A stretch of DNA of 64,000 nt from UBA6144 sp964399165 (GTDB lineage: Bacteria > Bdellovibrionota > Bacteriovoracia > Bacteriovoracales > Bacteriovoracaceae): the NCBI GenBank assembly GCA_964399165.1, contig CAYNPO010000011.1, forward strand, positions 1 to 64,000, read 5' to 3'. Positions within the stretch are counted from its first letter, which is position 1. The number at the start of each line of letters is the position of its first letter. The position numbers were made by a program, and so were the translations under genes. The notes under the pieces are model-generated. The model searched no databases, was not told where the DNA came from, and was given only the letters and a program-made list of their open reading frames with translations. Shown in pieces: positions 28,834 to 35,746 of the stretch.

Positions 28834-31287
28834 ATGTCCCAAACGACCCTCCCCACCCAGGCCCGCGTCGTCATCGTCGGCGGCGGCATCATTGGCACCT
28901 CCGTCGCCTACCACCTGGCCCACATGGGCTGGACCGACGTGGTGCTGCTGGAACGGGACCGCCTGACCTCAGGAACCACCTGGCATGCGGCGGGCCTCAT
29001 GGTGACCTTCGGTTCCACCTCAGAGACATCCACGGAGATGCGCAAGTACACCCGCGACCTCTACTCGCGGCTAGAAGCCGAGACCGGCCTCTCCACCGGC
29101 TTCAAGCCTGTCGGCTTCATTGAAGTCGCCGCCGACAAAGACCGCCTGGAAGAGTACCGTCGCGTCTCCGCGTTTAACCGCTTCTGCGGTGTGGACGTGC
29201 ACGAGATCACCCCCAACCAGATCCGTGACCTCTTCCCGCTTGCAAAGACCGACGATCTCCTCGCTGGCTTCTACGTCAAAGAAGACGGCCGCGTGGACCC
29301 CATCGGCGCCACCATGGCCATGGCCAAGGGCGCCCGCATGAAGGGCGTGAAGATCATCGAGGAAGTGGCCGCCACCGGCGTCACCAAGAAGAACGGCAAA
29401 GTGACTGGCGTCACCACCGACAAGGGCACCATCCAGGCCGAGTACGTGGTGAACTGCGCCGGCATGTGGGCGCGCCAGTTCGGCGAGCTCGCCGGCGTGA
29501 GCATCCCCAACCAAGCGGCCGAGCACTACTACCTGATCTCCGACGACATCAAGGACCTGCCCAACATGCCGGTGCTGGAGGATCCCTCTTGCTATGGCTA
29601 CTACCGCGAGGAGATGGGCGGTATCATGGTGGGCCTCTTCGAGCCGGTGTGCGCGCCTTGGAACGTGGGCCGCATTCCGCAGGATTTCTCCTTCGGTGAG
29701 ATAACGCCTGACTGGGACCGCATGGGCCCTTATCTCGAGAAGGCCATGTCCCGCGTGCCCATCACCGGCGAGATCGGCATCCGTAAGTTCTTCTGCGGCC
29801 CTGAAAGCTTCACCCCCGATTTGCGCCCGGTGGTGGGGGAGGCGCCCGAACTCAAGAACTACTTCGTGGCCGCGGGCCTCAACTCCATCGGCATCCTGAC
29901 CGGCGGGGGCCTTGGACGCGTTCTCGCCCACTGGATCATCCATGGCCGCGCCGACGTGGACATCACCGGCATGAACATCGACCGGTTCCATCCGTACCAA
30001 CGTAACCCGGAGTACCGCCGCACTCGCACGGTCGAGTCCCTGGGCATGGTATACAAGTGTCACTATCCCACCAAAACCCCCGAGACCGCCCGGGGCGCCA
30101 AGAAGTCGCCCTTCCACGAGCGCCTCGCCGCCGCCGGCGCCTACTTCAAGGACGTGTCGGGTTGGGAAGGCCCCGATTGGTACGCGCCTCCCGGCGTGAA
30201 GGCCGAAGTAGGGGAGCTCTCCTGGGGCCGCATGCACTGGTTCCCGTACTGGGAGGCCGAGCACAAGGCCTGCCGCGAGGGCGTGATCCTGATGGACATG
30301 TCCTTCATGAGCAAGTTCAAGGTCCAGGGGCGCGACGCCGGCAAGTTGATGGAACGCGTGTCCGCCAACCGTGTGTCTGCCCAAGAAGGCCAGATCACTT
30401 ACACTCAGTGGTTGAACGAGGATGGGAAGCTCGAGGCTGACCTCACGGTGACCAAGCTGGGCGAGGAGGACTACTTCGTGGTGGTCACCGACACCGCTCA
30501 CCGCCACGCCGAGACGTGGATGAAACGTCACATCGGCGCCGATGAGCATGTTTTCGTCTCCGACGTGACCGGCGCCTACGGACAGTTGAACATCCAGGGT
30601 CCGCGCTCCCGCGAGCTGCTCCAGTCGCTGGTGGATGTCGACCTCTCCAATGAAGCTTTCCCGTTCCGGAAAGCGCAGGAAATCGCCCTCGGCTTCGCCC
30701 GCGTACTGCTCGTACGTATCACCTACCTGGGCGAGCTCGGCTACGAACTCTACATCCCCGCCGAGCAGGCGGTTCACGTCTACGACCTGATCGTGGAGGC
30801 CGGGAAGAAGTTCGGCCTCAAGCACGCTGGGCTAAAAGCGCTCGCGAGCTTGCGCATGGAGAAGGGCTACCGCGACTACGGGCACGACATCGACAACACC
30901 GACAACGCCTTTGAGACGGGCCTCGGCTTCGCCGTGGACCTGACTAAAGACGACTTCATCGGCAAGGCCGAGGCGGTCAAGCAGAAGGCCCAGGCCCCCT
31001 GGAAGCGCCGTCTGGTGCAGGTGAAGGTGCTGGACCCGCAACCCATGCTCTACCACGCCGAAGTGGTCTTCCGGGACGGCAAGCAGATCGGCTACGTGCG
31101 CGCGGGCTCCTACGGCCACACCGTGGGCGGCGCCGTGGGGCTGGTCATGCTGGAGGCCGGGGAGCCCGTCACGCCGGCGTTCTTGCAAGCGGGTAAGTGG
31201 GAGATCGAGATCGCGGGGACGCGCTATCCCTGTGAGGCATCGCTTAAGCCCCTGTACGACCCGGCCATGGAGCGGATCAAAGCCTAA
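28834..31287 (+). CDS. dimethylglycine/sarcosine dehydrogenase-like FAD oxidoreductase fused to GcvT domain
   Basis: 817 residues from the ATG at 28834. The N-terminal half is a DAO-type FAD oxidoreductase (VVIVGGGIIGTSVAYHLAHM, then SGTTWHAAGLM, which in relatives carries the FAD-linked histidine). The C-terminal half (~430-817) resembles the folate-binding aminomethyltransferase GcvT (TQWLNEDGKLEADLT, GELGYELYIPAEQ, EKGYRDYGHDI). Relatives oxidatively demethylate dimethylglycine or sarcosine and pass the one-carbon unit to tetrahydrofolate; the exact substrate here is not fixed by sequence. The ORF could start at a GTG at 28807, but the ribosome-binding site favours 28834. Confidence 0.88.
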   Translation: MSQTTLPTQARVVIVGGGIIGTSVAYHLAHMGWTDVVLLERDRLTSGTTWHAAGLMVTFGSTSETSTEMRKYTRDLYSRLEAETGLSTGFKPVGFIEVAADKDRLEEYRRVSAFNRFCGVDVHEITPNQIRDLFPLAKTDDLLAGFYVKEDGRVDPIGATMAMAKGARMKGVKIIEEVAATGVTKKNGKVTGVTTDKGTIQAEYVVNCAGMWARQFGELAGVSIPNQAAEHYYLISDDIKDLPNMPVLEDPSCYGYYREEMGGIMVGLFEPVCAPWNVGRIPQDFSFGEITPDWDRMGPYLEKAMSRVPITGEIGIRKFFCGPESFTPDLRPVVGEAPELKNYFVAAGLNSIGILTGGGLGRVLAHWIIHGRADVDITGMNIDRFHPYQRNPEYRRTRTVESLGMVYKCHYPTKTPETARGAKKSPFHERLAAAGAYFKDVSGWEGPDWYAPPGVKAEVGELSWGRMHWFPYWEAEHKACREGVILMDMSFMSKFKVQGRDAGKLMERVSANRVSAQEGQITYTQWLNEDGKLEADLTVTKLGEEDYFVVVTDTAHRHAETWMKRHIGADEHVFVSDVTGAYGQLNIQGPRSRELLQSLVDVDLSNEAFPFRKAQEIALGFARVLLVRITYLGELGYELYIPAEQAVHVYDLIVEAGKKFGLKHAGLKALASLRMEKGYRDYGHDIDNTDNAFETGLGFAVDLTKDDFIGKAEAVKQKAQAPWKRRLVQVKVLDPQPMLYHAEVVFRDGKQIGYVRAGSYGHTVGGAVGLVMLEAGEPVTPAFLQAGKWEIEIAGTRYPCEASLKPLYDPAMERIKA

Positions 31288-31292
31288 GGGGA

Positions 31293-31311
31293 GGGGGCCT
31301 TCCTGGCCCCC
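31293..31311. terminator. terminator-like hairpin between convergent genes
   Basis: GGGGGCC-TTCCT-GGCCCCC, a perfect 7-bp stem with a 5-base loop, six bases after the stop at 31287. No clear T tract follows. Confidence 0.55.
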
Positions 31312-31320
31312 ATTGCGAGT

Positions 31321-31758
31321 TCACTGGCGGCAGCTCTGCCGCAGGGTCGAGGCAAGGATCCCGTACTCGCCGCCAAGCTGGCCGGCACAAACTTCGCTGA
31401 AGAGCACATCCCGCAACTGACAGTAGACTTGGGCCGCGGCGCCTTCCTCGTACAGCATGTTGGTGACCGCGATGGTGGCGTCGCTCAACACCATCATCCG
31501 TTCCTCGGTCATCGTGGTGTTGGGATAATACGCGCGGCGCTGCCCGTGGAGCGTTCCGAGGAAGAAGTACTCGCCATTTTGGTTTTTACCGACCTGGACG
31601 CGGACAAGGCCCAAGGCGTTGTTGTGGCCCGAGAGGGGCACGCCCACCCCGTAGGCGGTTTCAATATAGGTACCCGCGCACTGGAGGTTAGCGCCGTAGT
31701 TGGTGGCATGGGCGGAAATGCTCAGTGAGAGGGCGAGAAGCGGAGTGAAGCGTTTCAT
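31321..31758 (-). CDS. small secreted hypothetical protein, 145 aa
   Basis: Start at 31758 chosen for GGAGG upstream and the signal peptide MKRFTPLLALSLSISAHA. The mature part has four cysteines and no recognised domain. It looks like other small exported proteins of this window and is transcribed in the same direction as the 99-aa secreted protein 73 bases upstream. Confidence 0.62.
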   Translation of the reverse strand: MKRFTPLLALSLSISAHATNYGANLQCAGTYIETAYGVGVPLSGHNNALGLVRVQVGKNQNGEYFFLGTLHGQRRAYYPNTTMTEERMMVLSDATIAVTNMLYEEGAAAQVYCQLRDVLFSEVCAGQLGGEYGILASTLRQSCRQ

Positions 31759-31831
31759 GGGGCCTCCACGGGAATGGTGTGGAACCAGCATAAACCGCCT
31801 TGGCAATATCCGGAGGGCGGGCCGGTAAAAC

Positions 31832-32131
31832 TTACCGGCAGGTGTAGAAGTACTCCACCTTACACGCAGTTTGGGGCACGTCCGCAATGCGGATGGGACC
31901 GAAATTCGAGAGACTCACGCGCGAGTCGAACTCGTAGCCCGATTGCCGGCAGTCCGCCAGCGCGTGGGCGCGGGCCAGGGCGTGGGCGCGGTCGAATCCG
32001 TTAATGGCGTGCACACCGCGGATCTCCTCGCAACCGCCTGGGGTTCCTATGGCCACCTGGGACCTGACCTCAGATTCGGCAAAGCATGGAAATACGGCGA
32101 CGGCGAGCGCGAGCACGGCTAGCATTTTCAT
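31832..32131 (-). CDS. small secreted hypothetical protein, 99 aa
   Basis: Signal peptide MKMLAVLALAVAVFPCFA and a mature domain of about 80 residues with cysteines at GGCEE, LADCRQSG, TACKVEYFYTCR. The pattern AHALARAHALADCRQSGYE resembles short periplasmic proteins in which a helix is pinned by disulfides. Family not recognised. It lies downstream of rarA on the same strand. Confidence 0.6.
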   Translation of the reverse strand: MKMLAVLALAVAVFPCFAESEVRSQVAIGTPGGCEEIRGVHAINGFDRAHALARAHALADCRQSGYEFDSRVSLSNFGPIRIADVPQTACKVEYFYTCR

Positions 32132-32198
32132 GGAGTCTCCCTCAAGACTTGGAATGTGGCGGCTTATATAGGGCAGGCCTTACCAGAAGTCCAGACGG

Positions 32199-33464
32199 TC
32201 AACTACGCTGGGTGCTCTTGCGCCAGATCTCGTTCATCGTCCCCTCGGAACCCAGGGTCCCCGCTTTGTAGAAGCGCAGGGTTGCGGCCGCATCCGGAAG
32301 GTACTGTTGGGCCACCCAATGGCCGGGGTAGGAGTGGGCGTACTTGTAGTTCTTCTTTTCGGGCCCCACGTTGGAGAGGTGGGCGGGCACCTCCAGGGTG
32401 GGGTTCTCCTTCACGTAGGCGATGGCCTCGTCCAAGGCGGTGTAGGCGGCGTTGGACTTGGGCGAGAGCGCGAGGAAAACCGTGGCGTGGGCCAGGGTGA
32501 TCCGCGCCTCGGGCATGCCGATATGCTTGGTCACGTAGTGGGCGTTGGCCGCCACTTGGAGGCCCTGGGAGTTGGCGAGACCTATGTCCTCGCTGGCGAG
32601 GATCATGAGCCTCCTGGCGATGAACTCGGGATCTTCGCCTCCATCCAGCATCACCGCGAGCCACAGTAAGGCGGCGTCCGGGTCGGACCCGCGCACGCTC
32701 TTGATGAAGGCACTGATCACGTCGTAATGGCGCTGCTGGTTTTTGTCGTAGAGGCGCTGCTGCTGGAACAGGCTCTCGAGCAAATCGGGCTCGTTGAGTT
32801 CGTCGGCGGGCCGCAAGGATAAAAGGGATAGTAGGTTCAGGGCCTTTCTGGCGTCGCCGTTGGAGAAGCGTGCGATGTCCCCAATGAAACGCTCCAGGTC
32901 CGGGCGCGCAAGCTCGGCCAATCCTCGCTTGAGGATGTTGAGTAGGCTCTCTTCTGGTAGGGCCTTCAGTTCCAGCACCCGCACCCGCGACAAGAGCGCG
33001 CGGTTCAGGCTCGTCTGCGGGTATTCTGTGGTGGCGCCGATGAAGAGGAAGTCGCCACGCTCGAGATAGGGCAGGAGCGCATCCTGCTGGGCCTTGTTGA
33101 ATCGGTGGATCTCGTCCACGAAGAGGATGGATTTCCCGCGGCGCCCGAGCATCTCGGCGATGAGCTTCTTGAGTTCCGGCACGCCCGCCAGCACGGCATT
33201 GAAGGCGTACATCTGGGCGCCCAGTTCATGGGCCAAGAGATGCGCCATGGTGGTCTTGCCCGTGCCGGGCGGGCCCCACAGCACAAGGTGGGGGAGGCGC
33301 TGGCCGTAGGCCTTCAGGTCCCGCAGCAGGGCCTTTTGCCCTTCGTACTCCTCAAAACGGCGCGGGCGCAGCTTGAGGGCCAGGGGATCCTGCCCAGAGA
33401 CGGGAGCAGGCTCCGCGTCATCAGCATTTTCTCCGCCAAAAAGTGAGGGCTGTTCAGGATCCAT
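32199..33464 (-). CDS. rarA: replication-associated recombination protein A (AAA+ ATPase)
   Basis: 421 residues, also called MgsA. It has the N-terminal LRPRRFEEYEGQKALL, Walker A GPPGTGKTT (64-72), Walker B ILFVDEIHRFNKAQQD, sensor-1 GATTEYP, and the C-terminal tetramerisation domain with SVRGSDPDAALLWLAVML and RIMILASEDIGLAN-like text. The protein acts at stalled replication forks together with RecA and SSB. Divergent from rpsU. Confidence 0.95.
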   Translation of the reverse strand: MDPEQPSLFGGENADDAEPAPVSGQDPLALKLRPRRFEEYEGQKALLRDLKAYGQRLPHLVLWGPPGTGKTTMAHLLAHELGAQMYAFNAVLAGVPELKKLIAEMLGRRGKSILFVDEIHRFNKAQQDALLPYLERGDFLFIGATTEYPQTSLNRALLSRVRVLELKALPEESLLNILKRGLAELARPDLERFIGDIARFSNGDARKALNLLSLLSLRPADELNEPDLLESLFQQQRLYDKNQQRHYDVISAFIKSVRGSDPDAALLWLAVMLDGGEDPEFIARRLMILASEDIGLANSQGLQVAANAHYVTKHIGMPEARITLAHATVFLALSPKSNAAYTALDEAIAYVKENPTLEVPAHLSNVGPEKKNYKYAHSYPGHWVAQQYLPDAAATLRFYKAGTLGSEGTMNEIWRKSTQRS

Positions 33465-33466
33465 GT

Positions 33467-33496
33467 TTGACAGCTCGCGTCCTAAGTAGGTAATTT
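33467..33496 (+). promoter_or_regulatory. sigma70-like promoter for rpsU
   Basis: A consensus TTGACA at 33467-33472 with an 18-bp spacer to TAATTT at 33491-33496. It starts three bases beyond the rarA start codon on the other strand, and the rpsU start is 71 bases downstream of the -10. Confidence 0.6.
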
Positions 33497-33567
33497 AGCG
33501 TTCCTACTTTAGTTCCCTTTGCAGCTGTTTAACAGCTTTGAATGCTCGCCGGAAGGAGGTGTACCGC

Positions 33568-33786
33568 ATGGCTGAAATTAGACTCGAGATCGACGAACGC
33601 TTCCCCGTCGACAAGGCCATCAAGAAGTTCAAGCGCCTGTGCGATGCCTACGGCGTCGTTAAGGAATACCGTGCGCGCTCTGAATACAAAAAGCCTTCCG
33701 TCATGAAGAAGGAAAAGCTGGAGAACGCGCTCAAACGCCGTCGTAAGACGGAAGGGCGCAGTCGGCGCTTTGCCTCTAAGTTCTGA
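33568..33786 (+). CDS. rpsU: 30S ribosomal protein S21
   Basis: 72 residues, basic, with the S21 pattern FKRLCDAYGVVKEYRAR and a C-terminal Arg/Lys tail. S21 binds near the 3' end of 16S rRNA and helps base-pairing with ribosome-binding sites. The start at 33568 has a near-perfect AAGGAGGTG upstream. It has its own promoter and terminator, so it is monocistronic here, separate from dnaG/rpoD. Confidence 0.95.
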   Translation: MAEIRLEIDERFPVDKAIKKFKRLCDAYGVVKEYRARSEYKKPSVMKKEKLENALKRRRKTEGRSRRFASKF

Positions 33787-33791
33787 TCCTA

Positions 33792-33820
33792 GGGAGGGGG
33801 GCGCCAACTCCCCTCCCTTT
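33792..33820 (+). terminator. intrinsic terminator of rpsU
   Basis: GGGAGGGG and CCCCTCCC form a perfect 8-bp stem around a 10-base loop, followed by a short T run, five bases after the rpsU stop. Confidence 0.8.
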
Positions 33821-33853
33821 AGCTTTCCCCCCCCAACTCTTTCCTCTGCCCGC

Positions 33854-33873
33854 TGTTACGTAAGACCGTAACA
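33854..33873. promoter_or_regulatory. inverted repeat, possible operator
   Basis: TGTTACG-TAAGAC-CGTAACA is a perfect 7-bp dyad located 92 bases before the secreted-protein gene at 33965. It lacks a T tract and has the symmetry of a repressor site; function unknown. Confidence 0.35.
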
Positions 33874-33964
33874 GATGCTTCGGGTGCTTCTTACACGGTC
33901 ACCCTGAGTTAGCAGCTATTCGGACTACCGTTTGGGAAGTCAGAAAACTCACTTGGAGGGATCT

Positions 33965-34447
33965 ATGCGCTTTTTTGTCGGAACACTCATTTTGTTGGTC
34001 ACGCAAACCACCATGGCCTCCACCATCACAGTAGGCGATTGCGTGGAGGAATCCCGGGATATCCGGGCGGTGCGGACAGTGGTGGAGGACTTCGGATGGG
34101 GAGGCAAGCGCTTAGATGATGGCGGGATCTATCGGCCCAGCGAACTCCGTCTGCGTGGGCAGAGTGAGGAGAGTTGCGCGGATGCTCTCCACACGTCGGA
34201 TAATAACCAGCGCCGGGAAGATGAGACTACCCGGGCCGCTCTCCAACTAGAGCTGCAAGAAGCCCGCCGTCACTACATTCTCCTCAGCCAGACTGCTCAA
34301 CGATGCAACAGCGAATCTTGCCGCCATTATAGCCAGGTGTCCGCCCTGAACTCAGCCCGCCAATATAATGTCATCCGGCGTGAGTTGATCCAGTTGGAAG
34401 GACGTTATTTGGAACTGCGGCAGGGAGCGTATCCATCTCTGCCGTGA
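33965..34447 (+). CDS. small secreted hypothetical protein, 160 aa
   Basis: Start at 33965 supported by GGAGGG and the signal peptide MRFFVGTLILLVTQTTMA. The mature protein is polar and helical, with cysteines at VGDCVEE, SCADAL and QRCNSESCRHY. No family recognised. Composition is slightly less GC-rich than the backbone. Transcription ends at a hairpin inside the convergent neighbour. Confidence 0.6.
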   Translation: MRFFVGTLILLVTQTTMASTITVGDCVEESRDIRAVRTVVEDFGWGGKRLDDGGIYRPSELRLRGQSEESCADALHTSDNNQRREDETTRAALQLELQEARRHYILLSQTAQRCNSESCRHYSQVSALNSARQYNVIRRELIQLEGRYLELRQGAYPSLP

Positions 34448-34450
34448 AGA

Positions 34451-34918
34451 TTAAGGGACCATGAGAACCCCGCTGACGGCGGGGTTCTTCTTTTCTTCCG
34501 GAACGAAATCCCCGCTCCACCCGAATGTCCCGATGTGCAAGGTTGCGGCGTCCTTCTTGGATAACTTGAAGGTGGCGCCTCCCTTCATGCTCATGCGCAG
34601 GATCCAAGGTGCGGCTTTTCCCAGTTTGATCTGCTTCTTGGTGATCTTGGCCTCCACGCCATCCTTGCCTTTACAGAGGCCGGCCGTGCCGGCGGCCCAT
34701 AGACCCTCTTTGGTCTTGTTGAACTCCAGGTGGAGCTGACCTTTGCGTTCGCTCAGCGTGACCACCAAAGGCTTGCCGTCGTTGGCGGTCGTCTCGCGCC
34801 AGACCGCGGGGAAGTTCTCCTCGCCGAAGAGTTTTCCCAGGGAGTGCAGGTCCTTGGCGCAGTCGGCGGCGTGAACGGTAGAAGAAAGGAGCACAAGCGA
34901 GAGCAGCTTACATGCCAT
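34451..34918 (-). CDS. small secreted hypothetical protein, 155 aa
   Basis: Signal peptide MACKLLSLVLLSSTVHA, mature domain rich in Lys and beta-strand patterns (GKPLVVTLSERKGQLHLEF, GGATFKLSKKDAATLHIG), with two cysteines. Family not recognised. Its start lies 11 bases inside the end of the 34908 gene, so the two are likely co-translated. Its 3' end encodes the opposite strand's terminator. Confidence 0.65.
   Translation of the reverse strand: MACKLLSLVLLSSTVHAADCAKDLHSLGKLFGEENFPAVWRETTANDGKPLVVTLSERKGQLHLEFNKTKEGLWAAGTAGLCKGKDGVEAKITKKQIKLGKAAPWILRMSMKGGATFKLSKKDAATLHIGTFGWSGDFVPEEKKNPAVSGVLMVP
34465..34497 (+). terminator. terminator of the 33965 gene inside an opposite coding region
   Basis: GAACCCCGC and GCGGGGTTC form a perfect 9-bp stem with a 5-base loop, followed by a T-rich tract (TTCTTTTCTT) on the plus strand. 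The sequence is at the same time the last codons (NPAVSGV) of the leftward gene. Confidence 0.8.
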
Positions 34919-35687
34919 AACAAATCCTCATGACCTGGTTCCAGCGGTTCTGGATGGCGTTGAGCGGAGGGCCCATTCCCGGGGGCACGCTCTTGAGCCG
35001 TTTGGTCATCCGCATGTTCAAGAGGTTCCAGTAGAAATTGAGCTGCTCCAAGTTGGTGGTCACGAAACGGTGGTCGCCGGCCTGTTCACCATGGCGCTGG
35101 AGCGGTCGGAAGAAGTTCATCCAGGCGGAGCGGAAGTCCTGCTGGTAGCGGGGGGGGATAAACTCCGCCACCAGGATGTCGTGGCGGGCCTGGAGTTCGT
35201 CGGCCCGCTTGATGATGTCGTCCGTGGCCGAGCCGGAGCGGCCCGCGGCCAACTCCAGGGCCTGGAGATCCAGGAGGTGGAGCAGGCGGGTGCGACCCTC
35301 TTCCAGCTCCATCCACGCCCGAAGTCCAGCCAGGGGAGAAATCCCTGCGGAGGCGGGAAAAGCCAAGCGCGCCTGCAAGCGTAGGTAGGGGAGTTCGAGG
35401 TTTCTAAGAGTGGAGCGGAGGGCGTCCACGCCCTCCAGGCAACTTTTAACCAAACGGCCGGGGCAGGACTGGCGTAGCCGGCGGGAAGCCTCCTCGGTTT
35501 GGGTCATGCCATCCATGAGGCTGAGAACCTCGGCGGGGTACTCAGGGAACGTGGCCAGGAGCTGGCGGAAGTCCTGGTGGATGCCCACCAGCTGTGGGCG
35601 GACGTGGAGCTGGAAGGCGCCGGGAGAGAGCTGGACGGGGCGTGCGGCGTGCGCGTGGAGTGTGAGGGAGAGGAGAAAAGCGAGCAT
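34908..35687 (-). CDS. secreted hypothetical helical protein, ~259 aa
   Basis: Start uncertain: the ATG at 35687 places the hydrophobic segment MLAFLLSLTLHAHA at the N-terminus; an in-frame GTG at 35717 lies inside a hairpin. Neither has a clear ribosome-binding site. The mature protein is helical and basic (RRLRQSCPGRLVKSCLEG, FRSAWMNFFRPLQRHG) without a recognised domain. Coupled by an 11-base overlap to the 155-aa secreted protein. Confidence 0.6.
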   Translation of the reverse strand: MLAFLLSLTLHAHAARPVQLSPGAFQLHVRPQLVGIHQDFRQLLATFPEYPAEVLSLMDGMTQTEEASRRLRQSCPGRLVKSCLEGVDALRSTLRNLELPYLRLQARLAFPASAGISPLAGLRAWMELEEGRTRLLHLLDLQALELAAGRSGSATDDIIKRADELQARHDILVAEFIPPRYQQDFRSAWMNFFRPLQRHGEQAGDHRFVTTNLEQLNFYWNLLNMRMTKRLKSVPPGMGPPLNAIQNRWNQVMRICYGM

Positions 35688-35711
35688 GCCGGAAAAGCAT
35701 GTCACGAAAGC

Positions 35712-35738
35712 CAGCACGCGGCCAGGGGCCGCGTGCTG
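35712..35738 (-). terminator. strong hairpin after the metzincin gene
   Basis: CAGCACGCGGCC and GGCCGCGTGCTG are perfect 12-bp arms with a 3-base loop, nine bases after the leftward stop at 35747. The downstream T content is modest, so it may be a terminator or an RNA-stabilising element that limits read-through into the next gene. Confidence 0.6.
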
Positions 35739-35746
35739 AAGAGAGA

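Noticed and set aside
29071..30825. 584-codon leftward ORF opposite the FAD/GcvT gene
   Set aside because: Antisense shadow with His/Val/Gly-rich translation; the rightward frame has all family motifs.
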